From: B10-G9 sp964627755
Lineage (GTDB): Bacteria; Chloroflexota; Anaerolineae; Anaerolineales; UBA11858
DNA length: 64,000 nt
Direction of reading: 5' to 3'
Assembly: GCA_964627755.1 (NCBI GenBank)
Contig: CAZVIH010000093.1
Span: forward strand, 15,353 to 79,352
In this document: piece after piece, positions 28,010-36,940 of the stretch
Layout of the letters: each line of letters opens with the position of its first letter
How positions within the stretch are numbered: the first letter of the stretch is position 1
The notes under the pieces: model-generated
What the model saw: the letters and a program-made list of their open reading frames with translations, nothing else
Told to the model about the DNA's origin: nothing
Database searches by the model: none
Program-made: the position numbers and the translations under genes

Positions 28010-28042
28010 TTTGATGATAAATCAAATAAAAGCAGGCACTTA

Positions 28043-28675
28043 ATGAGCAATAACACTCGTAATCGGGTACTACGATCACTGCTCCTCAATCAAAAGAGGA
28101 CAGTTAATGAATTGGCAGAAGCTGTGGATATCAACCCCATATCAGTCCGCCATCATGTTACTAAACTGGAAGCGGAAGGACTGATCCAATCTGAAGAAGA
28201 ACGGCATGGGGTCGGCCGCCCCCGGCTAGTCTTCAGCCTTACTCCAAAAGGGATGGAACAATTTCCCCAGCGTTATTTGCAGCTGACTTTAAGATTGCTG
28301 GAACAGCTAAAATCCAATTCGTCAGAAAAAGTACTGGGAGATATTTTCAAGGAAGTTGCAGAAGGAATTGCCGTCGACCTAACCCGTGATATCAACCTGG
28401 AAGATCTCGATCTCAAAGAACGTCTGGAACTGCTCCAAGATGTGTTAATCTCAGAAGGATTCATGGTGAGTCTACAGGAGGAAGAAGGCAATATCTATAT
28501 CGTTGAGGCCAGCTGCCCCTACCATCATATTGGAGAAGACTACCCGGAAATATGTGTAGTGGATCAGGAATTAATCGCTCACTTTATTTCCAGCACTCCC
28601 AAACGGATCGAGTGCATCCTCGATGGTGACAAACAATGTAAATATCTGGTTAAAGAGAATGTTATTGAGGTTTAA
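28043..28675 (+). CDS. sufR: SufR-like winged-helix regulator with C-terminal Fe-S cysteines
   Basis: A 210-residue regulator. The N-terminal winged helix (about residues 1-75) has the ArsR/DeoR-type segment VNELAEAVDINPISVRHHVTKLEAEGLI and the wing GRPRLVFSLT. The C-terminal part holds four cysteines in the SufR pattern: EASCPYHH, twelve residues, EIC, then IEC and KQC. SufR proteins use such cysteines to hold a [4Fe-4S] cluster and repress suf genes when clusters are plentiful; spacing of the last two differs a little from the cyanobacterial type. It is divergent from sufC across a shared palindrome and is followed within three bases by a MIP18-family gene. Confidence 0.87.
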   Translation: MSNNTRNRVLRSLLLNQKRTVNELAEAVDINPISVRHHVTKLEAEGLIQSEEERHGVGRPRLVFSLTPKGMEQFPQRYLQLTLRLLEQLKSNSSEKVLGDIFKEVAEGIAVDLTRDINLEDLDLKERLELLQDVLISEGFMVSLQEEEGNIYIVEASCPYHHIGEDYPEICVVDQELIAHFISSTPKRIECILDGDKQCKYLVKENVIEV

Positions 28676-28678
28676 TTT

Positions 28679-29005
28679 ATGATCGTAGATCAATGGGAAT
28701 TAGGAAAAGAGGACCGCGGACTGGCGGAAACTCTCCATATAGGACTTCAGGAAGTGATGGACCCGGAACTGGGGATGAATATCGTCCAATTAGGATTGGT
28801 CAGGGATGTTAAGGTCAAAGAAGGTAATGCTCTGGTGACCATGATCCTGACAACTCCATTCTGTCCTTATGCCCCCCAACTCATGGAGGCCTGCCGCAGC
28901 AAAACGGAGGAAATTCTTGGCGTCACAACCAAGATCGAAATGGGACGTGAGTTCTGGGACCGCTCTATGATGGAAGACGATGCCATAGATTGGGGTTTAT
29001 ATTAG
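28679..29005 (+). CDS. MIP18/DUF59-family Fe-S assembly factor (SufT-like)
   Basis: A 108-residue protein of the MIP18 (DUF59) family, which helps deliver or mature Fe-S clusters and includes SufT and the N-terminal domain of ApbC. The core VMDPELGMNIVQLGLVRDV and the conserved cysteine in TTPFCPYAPQL are present. It starts three bases after the sufR-like stop, so it is made with the regulator and belongs functionally to the suf locus. The C-terminus ends in DDAIDWGLY, typical of bacterial members. A terminator follows. Confidence 0.9.
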   Translation: MIVDQWELGKEDRGLAETLHIGLQEVMDPELGMNIVQLGLVRDVKVKEGNALVTMILTTPFCPYAPQLMEACRSKTEEILGVTTKIEMGREFWDRSMMEDDAIDWGLY

Positions 29006-29055
29006 ATCAAATCACAAATCCAGACCAAGCTGTGTTAACACCAAGAGAAACCGTT

Positions 29056-29087
29056 ACCCCTTCCCGTTATTTGGATGGGGTTTTTTT
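29056..29087 (+). terminator. Terminator after the sufR/MIP18 unit
   Basis: ACCCCTTCC (29056-29064) pairs with GGATGGGGT (29073-29081) with one mismatch; seven T residues include and follow the last stem base. Confidence 0.75.
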
Positions 29088-29104
29088 AAGCCTGAATTTT
29101 GGAT

Positions 29105-29783
29105 ATGAAACCATCACTACGGGTTCTAACTGCGGAAGAGGAAAAGAAGATCATCCAGGAGGCTATCAAACTTCTGGAAAATCCCGGAAATATCATTTCT
29201 AATACCGAAGGGCTCATCTATTATCAGATACAGGCACCAAGGTCAATCTGGATTCCCAGCTGGCTTCAATACCCGAACAACTTGTACACAACTCTTTAAA
29301 AGGCTGCCTGGGAAATTTTTCTCTTTTTTATCTCAAGGGAGATCCAACGGTCCAATATGATGGCGACCAGACCTTCAATAATCCGGGGTCTTCTGCCTGG
29401 TACATCCTTGATTCAGCAACCCTGAAAACTCGCAAAGTTATAAATGCTGACCTTGTTCAATTTATACAGCTGGTGGAATGCCTGCCTCAGATCGATGCCC
29501 AGAGCACAGCCATGGTGCCGGGAGAGGTTCTGGAGGCGATCAAAGATCTTTATCGGTTATACCTTGCACTTTGCTCTATGACCAAACCCATTGTCACCAG
29601 CATCAGAGTGAATACAAATCTACCTGAGCCCGGACTCAGGATCAACAGCAGGATCTTTTTCTATCTGCTCCTACCCCTTCCCCGCCTTCCGATATGCGGG
29701 CAGAGTTAAGGAAGATCACTGCTCTGGCTGCCAGATCCGAAGGGATGTACGTGCTTCCTTCCCTGTCCGATCACCTTGAATAA
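29105..29783 (+). pseudogene. Broken MttB-like (trimethylamine methyltransferase family) gene fragment
   Basis: Three reading frames in succession give one recognisable protein. From the ATG at 29105 the frame reads MKPSLRVLTAEEEKKIIQEA and on to NTEG; near the GGG run at 29210-29212 the match moves to another frame with LLSDTGTKVNLDSQL, later SIPEQLV, SAWYILDSATLKTRKV, ADLVQFIQLVECLPQID and MTKPIVTS; near 29680 it moves again to SPPSDMRAEL and stops at 29783. These strings follow the N-terminal half of MttB-superfamily proteins. At about 225 residues it is less than half the usual length, and the pyrrolysine/active-site region is absent. Two frameshifts plus truncation argue for a decayed gene. 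This and the terminator at 29056 account for most of the gene-poor stretch 29006-29971; I see nothing clear in 29784-29971. Confidence 0.72.
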
Positions 29784-29971
29784 TCAGAAAATTAAAATCA
29801 GCTTCTTCCCTCTTAATTTCTGTCAATGAGATGGTTTTCTCATCACTTTTCAGCACCCTTCCCAAATATACCCAACTATGCTAAACTCTTCCTCGGTCAT
29901 TTAACAAATTTACTTTCCGTTTCCTGCGTACTGACCACACTGTCTGGAGACAAACCCGTGGAAAGGAGGAT

Positions 29972-30262
29972 ATGATGCGAGATTACGAACTCGTCATTAT
30001 CATTACCCCGGAATTTGATGAAGCCGCTACGGCGGATGTTGTAGATAAGGTAAAAAGCTGGATATCAGAAGTTGGGGGAACCATTGACTCTGTTGAAGAG
30101 TGGGGAAGACAAAAACTGGCTTACCTGATCCGCAAGAATAAAGAAGGTCAATACTACCTCTTCAATCTCAAGTTGGAACCAGCCTCAGTTGCTACTTTGG
30201 AACGAAATTTCCGTCTCCAGGAATCAATTTTGCGTTTCCTGATTATCAACAGGGATGACTGA
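29972..30262 (+). CDS. rpsF: 30S ribosomal protein S6
   Basis: A 96-residue protein of the small subunit that pairs with S18 on the central domain of 16S rRNA. The N-terminus MMRDYELVIIITPEFDE, the GGTIDSVEEWGRQKLAY string and the C-terminal NFRLQESILRFLII are typical. AAGGAGG lies about 6 bases before the start. It leads the conserved rpsF-ssb-rpsR operon, all on the plus strand. Confidence 0.97.
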   Translation: MMRDYELVIIITPEFDEAATADVVDKVKSWISEVGGTIDSVEEWGRQKLAYLIRKNKEGQYYLFNLKLEPASVATLERNFRLQESILRFLIINRDD

Positions 30263-30334
30263 ACGATTGCGATCTGCAATCAAGTTCGGTGACAATCTCC
30301 TGGATCTACTTTCCCTGTTAAAAGGAGGCAGCTC

Positions 30335-30721
30335 ATGACCAGAGGTTTAAACAAAGTCTTGCTCATCGGCAGATTGGGACATGATCCCGAAATGCGCTAT
30401 ACAACTTCCGGTAAACCACTGACTAAATTTCGGATAGCGTCAGATCGGAGCTGGACGACAGCTGATGGTGAGAAAAAAACCGAAACAGAATGGTTCAATG
30501 TTGTTGCCTGGGGAAAATTGGCTGAAATTTGCAACCAATACTTAAAAAAAGGCCAGCAAGTGTACATCGAAGGACGATTACATACTCGCCGCTGGCAGGA
30601 CGATGAAGGTGCCAATCATTCAGCTGTTGAAGTCATAGCTCAGGAAATGATCATGTTGGATGGTCATCCGAGGGACGAGGAAGTTGAAGAACCACCAGCT
30701 GAAGACGAATACCCGTTTTAA
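30335..30721 (+). CDS. ssb: Single-stranded DNA-binding protein
   Basis: A 128-residue OB-fold protein that coats single-stranded DNA and recruits repair and replication enzymes. It begins MTRGLNKVLLIGRLGHDPEMRYT and contains TEWFNVVAWGKLAEICNQYL and GQQVYIEGRL. The C-terminal tail is acidic but ends in DEYPF instead of the common DDDIPF, still with the Pro-Phe needed for partner binding. The linker is unusually short. AAAAGGAGG precedes the ATG. It lies between rpsF and rpsR. No LexA box was seen near it. Confidence 0.97.
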   Translation: MTRGLNKVLLIGRLGHDPEMRYTTSGKPLTKFRIASDRSWTTADGEKKTETEWFNVVAWGKLAEICNQYLKKGQQVYIEGRLHTRRWQDDEGANHSAVEVIAQEMIMLDGHPRDEEVEEPPAEDEYPF

Positions 30722-30757
30722 TTTAGATAAGATTTAGATTATCTTAAGGAGTACCAT

Positions 30758-31009
30758 ATGTCAGAAAGAGAACATTATGAACGAGACAGATATCCGCAGG
30801 AGAGGGAATGTAGATTCTGTGCAAATCCGAAAATGAAGATCGACTACAAAGATACCGAGACACTTAGCAGGTTTGTTAGCGATCATGGAAAGATCCGTTC
30901 CCGCCGACAAACCGGCACCTGCGCAAAACACCAGCGCCAATTAGCACGCGAGATTAAACGGTCTCGGCACTTGGCATTGCTGCCCTTCACGGGCGAATCG
31001 CTTCGTTAG
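30758..31009 (+). CDS. rpsR: 30S ribosomal protein S18 (zinc-ligand form)
   Basis: An 83-residue protein that binds S6 and the 16S rRNA. The core DYKDTETLSRFVSDHGKIRSRRQTGTCAKHQRQLAREIKRSRHLALLPF is longer than needed to identify it; ligands C18, C21, C55 and H58 make the zinc-binding (C+) form. It follows ssb by 36 bases with AAGGAG before the ATG. Confidence 0.96.
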   Translation: MSEREHYERDRYPQERECRFCANPKMKIDYKDTETLSRFVSDHGKIRSRRQTGTCAKHQRQLAREIKRSRHLALLPFTGESLR

Positions 31010-31049
31010 ACCAACATAATCACTGTAGACAAAATAAAAGAGTAAACTC

Positions 31050-32303
31050 ATGCCACCACATAACAAAAAATTCCTTGCGCAGAAGGAAAGAGAAGATCGC
31101 CAGAAGCGCATAATTATCATTGCAACCATTTCTGTCCTGGTCATTGTCTTGGGTTTGGTAGCTTATGGAGTCATTGATCGATTTGTACTCACACCAAAAA
31201 CTGTAGTTATCGAACTGGAAGACCAGACCATCACCGGCGATCAATTTGATCAGCAGGTCAGGTGGAGAAGACGTAATTTGATCATGGATGTCGATCAGAT
31301 GTTGATGACCTTCCAACAGCTAGGAGGCACACAAGAAATATTTGGCTATTTTGAGCAGCAATTGATGGCAGATGTCAACTCGCTGCAGCAGCCGCTCCTG
31401 GTTGGACAGGAAGTCTTACAAGATCTCACCCAGAATATTATCCTTTTGGTTGAAGCGGAAAAAATGGGCATTGTTATCGATGATGCTCGCATTGACCAAG
31501 AGATCCAAAAAGCTTTTGGTTATTTCCCTGATGGAACACCCACTCCTGCAGCAACCATGGATCTGCCGGATCCCACCAAGACCCCAACAACAGCTGACGA
31601 CCAGAATGCTGATCCGGATCCAACAGCAACTCCACTCTTGGTGCCGACCGAATACACAGAAGAGTTATTTAACAACAACTACCAGGAATTCCTGCGCAGT
31701 GTAAAGGACGTAGGTATCTCAGAAGAAACTATTCGGGATATCATAAAGATCTCTATTATCCAGCAGGAAATTTTAGAGATAGTCAGCGCAGATGTAGCCC
31801 GGGATGCAGAACAAGTCTGGATCCGCCATATTCTGGTCGAAGATGAAGACACAGCCAATGAAGTAATTGAAAAGCTGGAAGCCGGAGAGGACTTCGCCGA
31901 TCTGGCCGCAGAATATTCAATCGATACCTCAAACAAGGACAATGGAGGAGATCTGGATTGGTTCCCCCGCGGATCAATGGTAGCGCCCTTTGAGGACGCC
32001 GCTTTTGCCCTGGATGTTGGAGAGATCAGTGATCCCGTTGAATCCGATTTTGGTTGGCACATTCTGGAAAGTTTAGGGAAAGATGATTTACCCCTGGATC
32101 CCACAACCTATGAACGACTCCGCAACCAGGCATTTACTGATTGGCTGACTGAAAAGAAAACCCAGTACCAGCCAATTGTTAATGATGATTGGGTCAAGTA
32201 TGTTCCCTCCGAACCTGCCCTTCCGCAGGAATATCTGACTTATATTCAATCCATATCTATGGAACAGCCTGAATTGCCTCCGGATCAACCAGCCGCTGAG
32301 TAA
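31050..32303 (+). CDS. Membrane-anchored parvulin-type peptidyl-prolyl isomerase (SurA/PrsA-like)
   Basis: A 417-residue extracytoplasmic folding factor. A membrane helix at about residues 26-48 anchors it. A SurA_N-like helical chaperone region follows, interrupted by a Thr/Pro/Asp-rich linker (about 165-200), and the parvulin domain (about 250-355) has IRHILVEDEDTANEV, GGDLDWFPRGSMVAPFEDAAF and ESDFGWHILE, with the catalytic histidines in place. The linker is characteristic of secreted Anaerolineae proteins. It is 40 bases after rpsR and may be the last gene of that operon; a strong terminator follows. Clients are unknown. Confidence 0.9.
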   Translation: MPPHNKKFLAQKEREDRQKRIIIIATISVLVIVLGLVAYGVIDRFVLTPKTVVIELEDQTITGDQFDQQVRWRRRNLIMDVDQMLMTFQQLGGTQEIFGYFEQQLMADVNSLQQPLLVGQEVLQDLTQNIILLVEAEKMGIVIDDARIDQEIQKAFGYFPDGTPTPAATMDLPDPTKTPTTADDQNADPDPTATPLLVPTEYTEELFNNNYQEFLRSVKDVGISEETIRDIIKISIIQQEILEIVSADVARDAEQVWIRHILVEDEDTANEVIEKLEAGEDFADLAAEYSIDTSNKDNGGDLDWFPRGSMVAPFEDAAFALDVGEISDPVESDFGWHILESLGKDDLPLDPTTYERLRNQAFTDWLTEKKTQYQPIVNDDWVKYVPSEPALPQEYLTYIQSISMEQPELPPDQPAAE

Positions 32304-32312
32304 ATTAAACAC

Positions 32313-32344
32313 AAAAACCTCGCAATCAATTGCGAGGTTTTTTT
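32313..32344 (+). terminator. Terminator of the rpsF-ssb-rpsR-parvulin unit
   Basis: AACCTCGCAA pairs with TTGCGAGGTT across a TCAA loop (32326-32329), flanked by A and T runs; a strong hairpin. Confidence 0.88.
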
Positions 32345-32398
32345 ATTCCTTTTATCAAAAGTTACAGATCTTCTATCGATATAATTCTGGCTGAAGGA

Positions 32399-33127
32399 TT
32401 AATCCCTGCCCGAATGGTGCCAGGATTTTTGTATTCTAAACAAATCCTGGATGCCTTTGGAAGAATAATCCAGCAATTCGTTCAACATATCCCTTGAAAA
32501 AGTGGCACCTTCTCCTGTTCCCTGAATTTCAATATATTCACCATTCAAATTCATAACAACGTTCAGATCTGCATCAGCCCGGGAATCCTCACTGTAATCC
32601 AGATCCAATATAGGCTGACCATCAATCAAACCCACACTAATCGCAGCAACAGGAGATAAAAACACTTCAGCCGAGATCTCCCCTTGATCAACAAGTGTTT
32701 GAATGGCGATCGATAGTGCGGCATATCCACCAGTGATAGCAGCTGTCCGGGTTCCCCCATCTGCCTGGAGGACATCACAATCAACGATCAATGTCCTTTT
32801 CCCCAGTAAATCCAGATCAAAAGCAGCCCTTAAAGATCTTCCAATAATTCGTTTTATTTCCTGGGTCCTTCCACTCAGGCCGCTGGTTTCTCTTTTGACT
32901 CTCGTTGTTGTTGAACGTGGTAAAAGGGCATACTCAGCTGTAATCCAGCCCCGGGAGGTCCCTTCCTTGTCCATCCAGGATGGAACATTATTTTCAACAC
33001 TCACATTGCACAACACCCGGGTCTTTCCGATCGAAATCAAAATCGATCCTTCCGGGAATTCAACATAATCCGGCTCAATACTTACAGGACGGAGCTGATC
33101 GTTCCCGCGTCCATCATTTCTTGCCAT
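32399..33127 (-). CDS. rph: Ribonuclease PH
   Basis: A 242-residue phosphorolytic exoribonuclease that trims the 3' ends of tRNA precursors as a hexamer ring. Family strings are EGSILISIGKTRVLCNVSVE, GWITAEYALLPRST, SGRTQEIKRIIGRSLRA and the catalytic-loop DCDVLQADGGTRTAAITG; the phosphate-binding arginine lies in the R-S-T/R-x-x-R region. Length is standard. It lies 35 bases after the ABC ATPase gene on the same strand with no terminator between, so it may be read from the transporter promoter. Confidence 0.96.
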   Translation of the reverse strand: MARNDGRGNDQLRPVSIEPDYVEFPEGSILISIGKTRVLCNVSVENNVPSWMDKEGTSRGWITAEYALLPRSTTTRVKRETSGLSGRTQEIKRIIGRSLRAAFDLDLLGKRTLIVDCDVLQADGGTRTAAITGGYAALSIAIQTLVDQGEISAEVFLSPVAAISVGLIDGQPILDLDYSEDSRADADLNVVMNLNGEYIEIQGTGEGATFSRDMLNELLDYSSKGIQDLFRIQKSWHHSGRD

Positions 33128-33162
33128 TGATTACCTCAATAATTGGAAAATCCTATGATTGG

Positions 33163-33909
33163 TTAATGTTCCAGGATCTGGCTCAGGAACAATTTTGTCC
33201 GGTCATTCTGGGGATTATTGAACAATCCTTCAGGTGTGGTATGTTCTACGACTTTTCCAAAGTCCATAAAAACAACCTCATCTGCCGCAGATCGGACAAA
33301 TCCCATTTCGTGGGAAACACAAACCATGGTCATACCTTCCTGGGCAAGATCAAGCATCACATCAAGAACTTCTTTGATCATTTCAGGATCCAGGGCGCTG
33401 GTTGGTTCATCAAATAACATGATCTTGGGATCCATGGCCAGGGCCCGGGCGATAGCCACTCTCTGCTGCTGACCTCCTGACAAATTTGATGGAAATGCAT
33501 CTGCTTTTTCCGGAATACCAACTCTCTTTAATTTTTCCAGGGCAGTTTGTTTTGCTTCATCCTGCGATCTGCCCCGGATCACTTTTTGCGCCAGGGTCAC
33601 GTTTTCCAGAACGGACAGATGGGGAAAAAGATTAAAGAGCTGGAAAACCATGCCAATCTCAGCCCTGATCTCATTGATCTGTTTGGCAGCGCGAGTGAGT
33701 TTTTCACCATCGATCCAGATTTCGCCGCTAGTGGGGTCTTCCAGGTGATTAATGCAGCGCAGCAAAGTGGATTTGCCAGAACCGCTGGGGCCGATGACAA
33801 CTAGAACTTTTCCTTTTTCGATATTAAGGGAAACACCATCCACTGCCTTGATTTCGCCAAAATATTTATAAAGATCCTTGACAACGATGATTGGTTTTTG
33901 TTCAGTCAT
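33163..33909 (-). CDS. Polar amino acid ABC transporter ATP-binding protein
   Basis: A 248-residue ATPase of the GlnQ/HisP type. Walker A is GPSGSGKSTLLRCINHLE, the signature LSGGQQQRVAIARALAM, Walker B IMLFDEPTSALDPEM and the H-loop CVSHEMGFV. The D-x-T-S-G-E-I-W-I-D and EIGMVFQLFNLFPH strings place it in the polar amino acid group. It overlaps the permease gene by 8 bases. Substrate cannot be read from this subunit. Confidence 0.95.
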   Translation of the reverse strand: MTEQKPIIVVKDLYKYFGEIKAVDGVSLNIEKGKVLVVIGPSGSGKSTLLRCINHLEDPTSGEIWIDGEKLTRAAKQINEIRAEIGMVFQLFNLFPHLSVLENVTLAQKVIRGRSQDEAKQTALEKLKRVGIPEKADAFPSNLSGGQQQRVAIARALAMDPKIMLFDEPTSALDPEMIKEVLDVMLDLAQEGMTMVCVSHEMGFVRSAADEVVFMDFGKVVEHTTPEGLFNNPQNDRTKLFLSQILEH

Positions 33910-34768
33910 GAAGTCTTAACCGCCTTTCCAGCAGCTGGACACCCAGCGACAGGATAACCGTCATAGTCAAGTACAATACCGCCAGGATAATATACGCTTC
34001 CCTGAAACGGAAAGTAGTTCCTGCATACAACCTTGAAACCTGAGTGATGTCCCTTACTGCCAGCACAGATACGAGCGACGAGTCTTTAACCATGGCTACA
34101 AAATCATTTCCCAGAGCTGGCAGCACATTGCGGATCGCCTGTGGAAGAATCACATACCGCATGGATTGTGCGTAGCTCATACCCAGGGAGCGGGCAGCTT
34201 CCATTTGTCCTTTGGCGATGGATTGGATACCAGCGCGGAAAATTTCCGCCAGATAGGCACCGTATGTAAAAGCCAGTGCTGTGATTGCCCGGGCATTCAT
34301 AGAAAGATCCTGGTTTGTAATTGCTGTAAAGATCTTCCCCAGAAAATCCAGGCCTATACCGGATAACCAATAACCGATGTTATTCATTGAATCGACTAAC
34401 ACCGGTACTCCTACAAAAGCGATAAAAAAGATCAACACCAGGATAGGTATGCCCCGGATAAGTTCAACATAAAGACGGGATATATTATTTAAGATGACAC
34501 TCTTTGATATTCTGCCCAATCCCGCCAAAAGTCCGAACAAGATCGCTATGGCATAGGATATCAAAGTAGTCTTGATAGTTATCACCAATCCTATCTTGAT
34601 GAAATTGAAAGCATCATTGTAATTTTCATTGGTAGTGATGATGAAAAATACAAATATTGCAATCAAAATCAGAGCAAAAAACCACCAGGGCAGATCACGT
34701 AGTTTCCTCTTTGAAGAAAAATCAATTATTTCTATAATTGGTTTAATTGCTTGAGGTTGTTCAGCCAC
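33902..34768 (-). CDS. Polar amino acid ABC transporter permease (HisM/GlnP type)
   Basis: A 288-residue permease with a cytoplasmic N-terminal extension of about 35 residues and then membrane helices. The family signatures YVELIRGIPILVLIFF and the EAA loop RAGIQSIAKGQMEAARSLGMS are present. I chose the GTG at 34768, which has AAGGAGA seven bases upstream, over a start at 34819. Only one permease gene is present, so the transporter would use a homodimer. It overlaps the ATPase gene by 8 bases and is separated from the binding-protein gene by a hairpin. Confidence 0.92.
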   Translation of the reverse strand: MAEQPQAIKPIIEIIDFSSKRKLRDLPWWFFALILIAIFVFFIITTNENYNDAFNFIKIGLVITIKTTLISYAIAILFGLLAGLGRISKSVILNNISRLYVELIRGIPILVLIFFIAFVGVPVLVDSMNNIGYWLSGIGLDFLGKIFTAITNQDLSMNARAITALAFTYGAYLAEIFRAGIQSIAKGQMEAARSLGMSYAQSMRYVILPQAIRNVLPALGNDFVAMVKDSSLVSVLAVRDITQVSRLYAGTTFRFREAYIILAVLYLTMTVILSLGVQLLERRLRLHD

Positions 34769-34791
34769 CGTTTTCTCCTTGGAGTTAGAGA

Positions 34792-34825
34792 AACGGTGTG
34801 TGAGATTGTTTCCCCACACACCGTT
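34792..34825 (-). promoter_or_regulatory. Intercistronic hairpin between binding-protein and permease genes
   Basis: A perfect 11-bp stem, AACGGTGTGTG (34792-34802) with CACACACCGTT (34815-34825), without a clear T-run. Such hairpins behind binding-protein genes often stabilise or partly end the message so that more binding protein than permease is made (inference). Confidence 0.6.
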
Positions 34826-34870
34826 AATTTTGCTAGTTCATCCTATTTTATTTCTTTGAGATGGTAAACA

Positions 34871-36670
34871 TTACTCAGATACGGGTAATGTAACTATCTC
34901 ACCTGCGATGATCCCGGCTTTCAGATCTTCAATTTCAGCCTTAAGGTCATCAGGAACTTGGACGGCAGGATTGTAAACAAGATCCACGTGTCCACTAGCA
35001 ATATCGCCAGCCAGGTTTCCAGCAGTGAAGGTACCATTCATGACGGCCTCAATCTGGGATGTAACAAACTTGTCAATGCCTTTTGTTGCACTGGCTAGAA
35101 TGTAATCAGACTGGGCAGCATAGTCAATGGTCCAGTCGCGGTCTACACCAATCAGGAAACCACTTCCCTGATCTTCAAAGACTGCCAGAGTTCCCGCGCC
35201 AACAGGGCCGGCAACTGACATGATCACGTCTGCGCCTTCGTCAACCAGGGTCATACCCATGCTGCGGCCTTCGTCGGTGCTTTCAAAGGAATTTGTAAAG
35301 AGGCCTTCCTGTGTGGCGGGATCCCAACCTAGTACCTGAACATCGGTACCATGCACTTCGTTGTATTTATAAACACCCAACACAAAACCATCCATGAAAA
35401 CAGTCACAGGCGGAATAGCAAAGCCGCCGTAGGTGGCTACAACGCCAGTTTTGGTCATACCGGCAGCCAGGTAGCCTGCCAGGAAGGTGCCTTCATTCAT
35501 AGCAAATCCAGAACCGAAGATATTGTCAGCCACTGCGTAGTTAACATCCACGATTGCAAATGGAACATCGGGGTTAGCTTTTGCAGCTTCAACGGTAGCC
35601 TCTTCTAGCAGGTATCCAACCGGGATGATGATGTCGCATCCCTCTTCGAGGAAAGCATTGATGTTGGCTTCGTAGTCAGTCTGCTGCTGGGATTCGAGGT
35701 AAACACCCTCAATTCCATAAGCTGCGATTGCATCCTCAACACCTTTCCAAGCAGTGGCGTTAAACGACTTATCGTCGATTCCACCAATGTCGGTGACTTC
35801 GCAAGCCAGGAAGTCAACTGGTTCGGGCGGGAACAGATCATCATAGGTAATGGAGAAATCTGGTCCAAAGTACTTGGCATTAACTTCATTCAGGAAACCA
35901 TTCTGAGCCAATTCCTCGATGGCGTCATCCACCAGCGGTACGATTTCGCTTCCCTTGGGGAAGATGAAACCGAGGAAATCACTGGACATGGAGGGGCCAA
36001 CCAGCTTCAGCTGATCAGCATTCTCACCCAGGTAGCCCTGTCCTGCGACCTCATCAATAATCACTGCATCAATGTCGCCAGCGATCAAAGCTTGAACGGC
36101 AAAGGGGAACTGCTCAAAAGCCTGGATGCGGTCATCCGGCAGATAGGTGGAAGCGGTTTCGTAGTTGGTGGTTCCGGTTTGAGTACCCAGTTTGAGGTCC
36201 GGATTGTCAACGATCTCTTCAATGGTCTCAAAACGATCTTCATCAATCCTGACCAAAAGGCGCTGCTCAATGGCAACATACCCAACTGAGAAATCTACGA
36301 TCTCGGCGCGTTCATCAGTGATGGTGATGCCATCGCCGGCGGCGTCAAATTGGCCATCAGCCACGGCCTGGATCATGCCTTCCCAGGCAGCTTCGACATA
36401 AACCGGGGTGCAATTGATCAATTCGCAGATTGCATCCCAAACATCATAGTCCCAACCGGCACCTTCTCCGGTATCCGGGTCAATATAGTTAAACGGCAAA
36501 TATGCGTTTTCAACAGCAATTGTGAGATCTCTGCCACCTAGATCAGTCAGGGGGCCTTCATCGACAACTGCAGGTTCTTCAACTACTACTGGTTCTTCTT
36601 TGGGAGCGCAGGCTCCAAGAAGAACCCCAGTAATGAGCAGAAAAACCAATAGAACAGATAGCTTCTTCAT
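34871..36670 (-). CDS. Lipoprotein fusing an amino-acid binding domain (SBP_bac_3) to a BMP/PnrA-type binding domain
   Basis: A 599-residue lipoprotein with signal and lipobox LLGAC (C21). Residues about 43-275 are a type-2 binding protein of the polar amino acid family: TITDERAEIVDFS contains R121, the usual carboxylate ligand, and IDAVIID contains D206, the usual amino-group ligand. Residues about 285-585 are a complete type-1 BMP/PnrA domain opening with VTDIGGIDDKSFNATAWKG, a family that binds nucleosides or similar ligands. The two folds are normally separate proteins served by different permeases, yet here there is one reading frame and one HisM-type permease downstream. AAGGAGG precedes the ATG and a TATAAT lies upstream. 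Ligands and domain roles are unknown. Confidence 0.92.
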   Translation of the reverse strand: MKKLSVLLVFLLITGVLLGACAPKEEPVVVEEPAVVDEGPLTDLGGRDLTIAVENAYLPFNYIDPDTGEGAGWDYDVWDAICELINCTPVYVEAAWEGMIQAVADGQFDAAGDGITITDERAEIVDFSVGYVAIEQRLLVRIDEDRFETIEEIVDNPDLKLGTQTGTTNYETASTYLPDDRIQAFEQFPFAVQALIAGDIDAVIIDEVAGQGYLGENADQLKLVGPSMSSDFLGFIFPKGSEIVPLVDDAIEELAQNGFLNEVNAKYFGPDFSITYDDLFPPEPVDFLACEVTDIGGIDDKSFNATAWKGVEDAIAAYGIEGVYLESQQQTDYEANINAFLEEGCDIIIPVGYLLEEATVEAAKANPDVPFAIVDVNYAVADNIFGSGFAMNEGTFLAGYLAAGMTKTGVVATYGGFAIPPVTVFMDGFVLGVYKYNEVHGTDVQVLGWDPATQEGLFTNSFESTDEGRSMGMTLVDEGADVIMSVAGPVGAGTLAVFEDQGSGFLIGVDRDWTIDYAAQSDYILASATKGIDKFVTSQIEAVMNGTFTAGNLAGDIASGHVDLVYNPAVQVPDDLKAEIEDLKAGIIAGEIVTLPVSE

Positions 36671-36715
36671 ACTAATTCCTCCTTAAGATAAATGGATGGG
36701 TCTGGAACATATTTC

Positions 36716-36721
36716 ATTATA
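36716..36721 (-). promoter_or_regulatory. -10 element upstream of the binding-protein fusion gene
   Basis: TATAAT on the minus strand, 45 bases before the ATG; the -35 region is not well matched. Confidence 0.4.
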
Positions 36722-36780
36722 AACTAATTTTTGAGTCTGTACGGTTATATTTCTATCCTCCTTTAGTGGTTCTGGGAACA

Positions 36781-36805
36781 AAAAACCCCCGAATCAGACC
36801 GGGGA
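36781..36805 (-). terminator. Terminator after the DUF1028 gene
   Basis: On the minus strand CCCCG, an eight-base loop and CGGGG are followed by GTTTTTT. The stem is short but GC-only. Confidence 0.55.
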
Positions 36806-36940
36806 TGATTTGTTGCATAATGACAGGTTTTTGGTACGCACAAACTGTCTCCGGTCAGGGGAGATTTTTAATAGGCATATGATGTTTGTGCATCCGGATG
36901 GTGTACATAGGAGGGATGTTAACATCCCTGAATAAACGTG

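Noticed and set aside
34792..34825. Hairpin as the end of the transporter operon
   Set aside because: There is no T-run and the permease and ATPase follow with good ribosome sites; more likely an intercistronic stabiliser.
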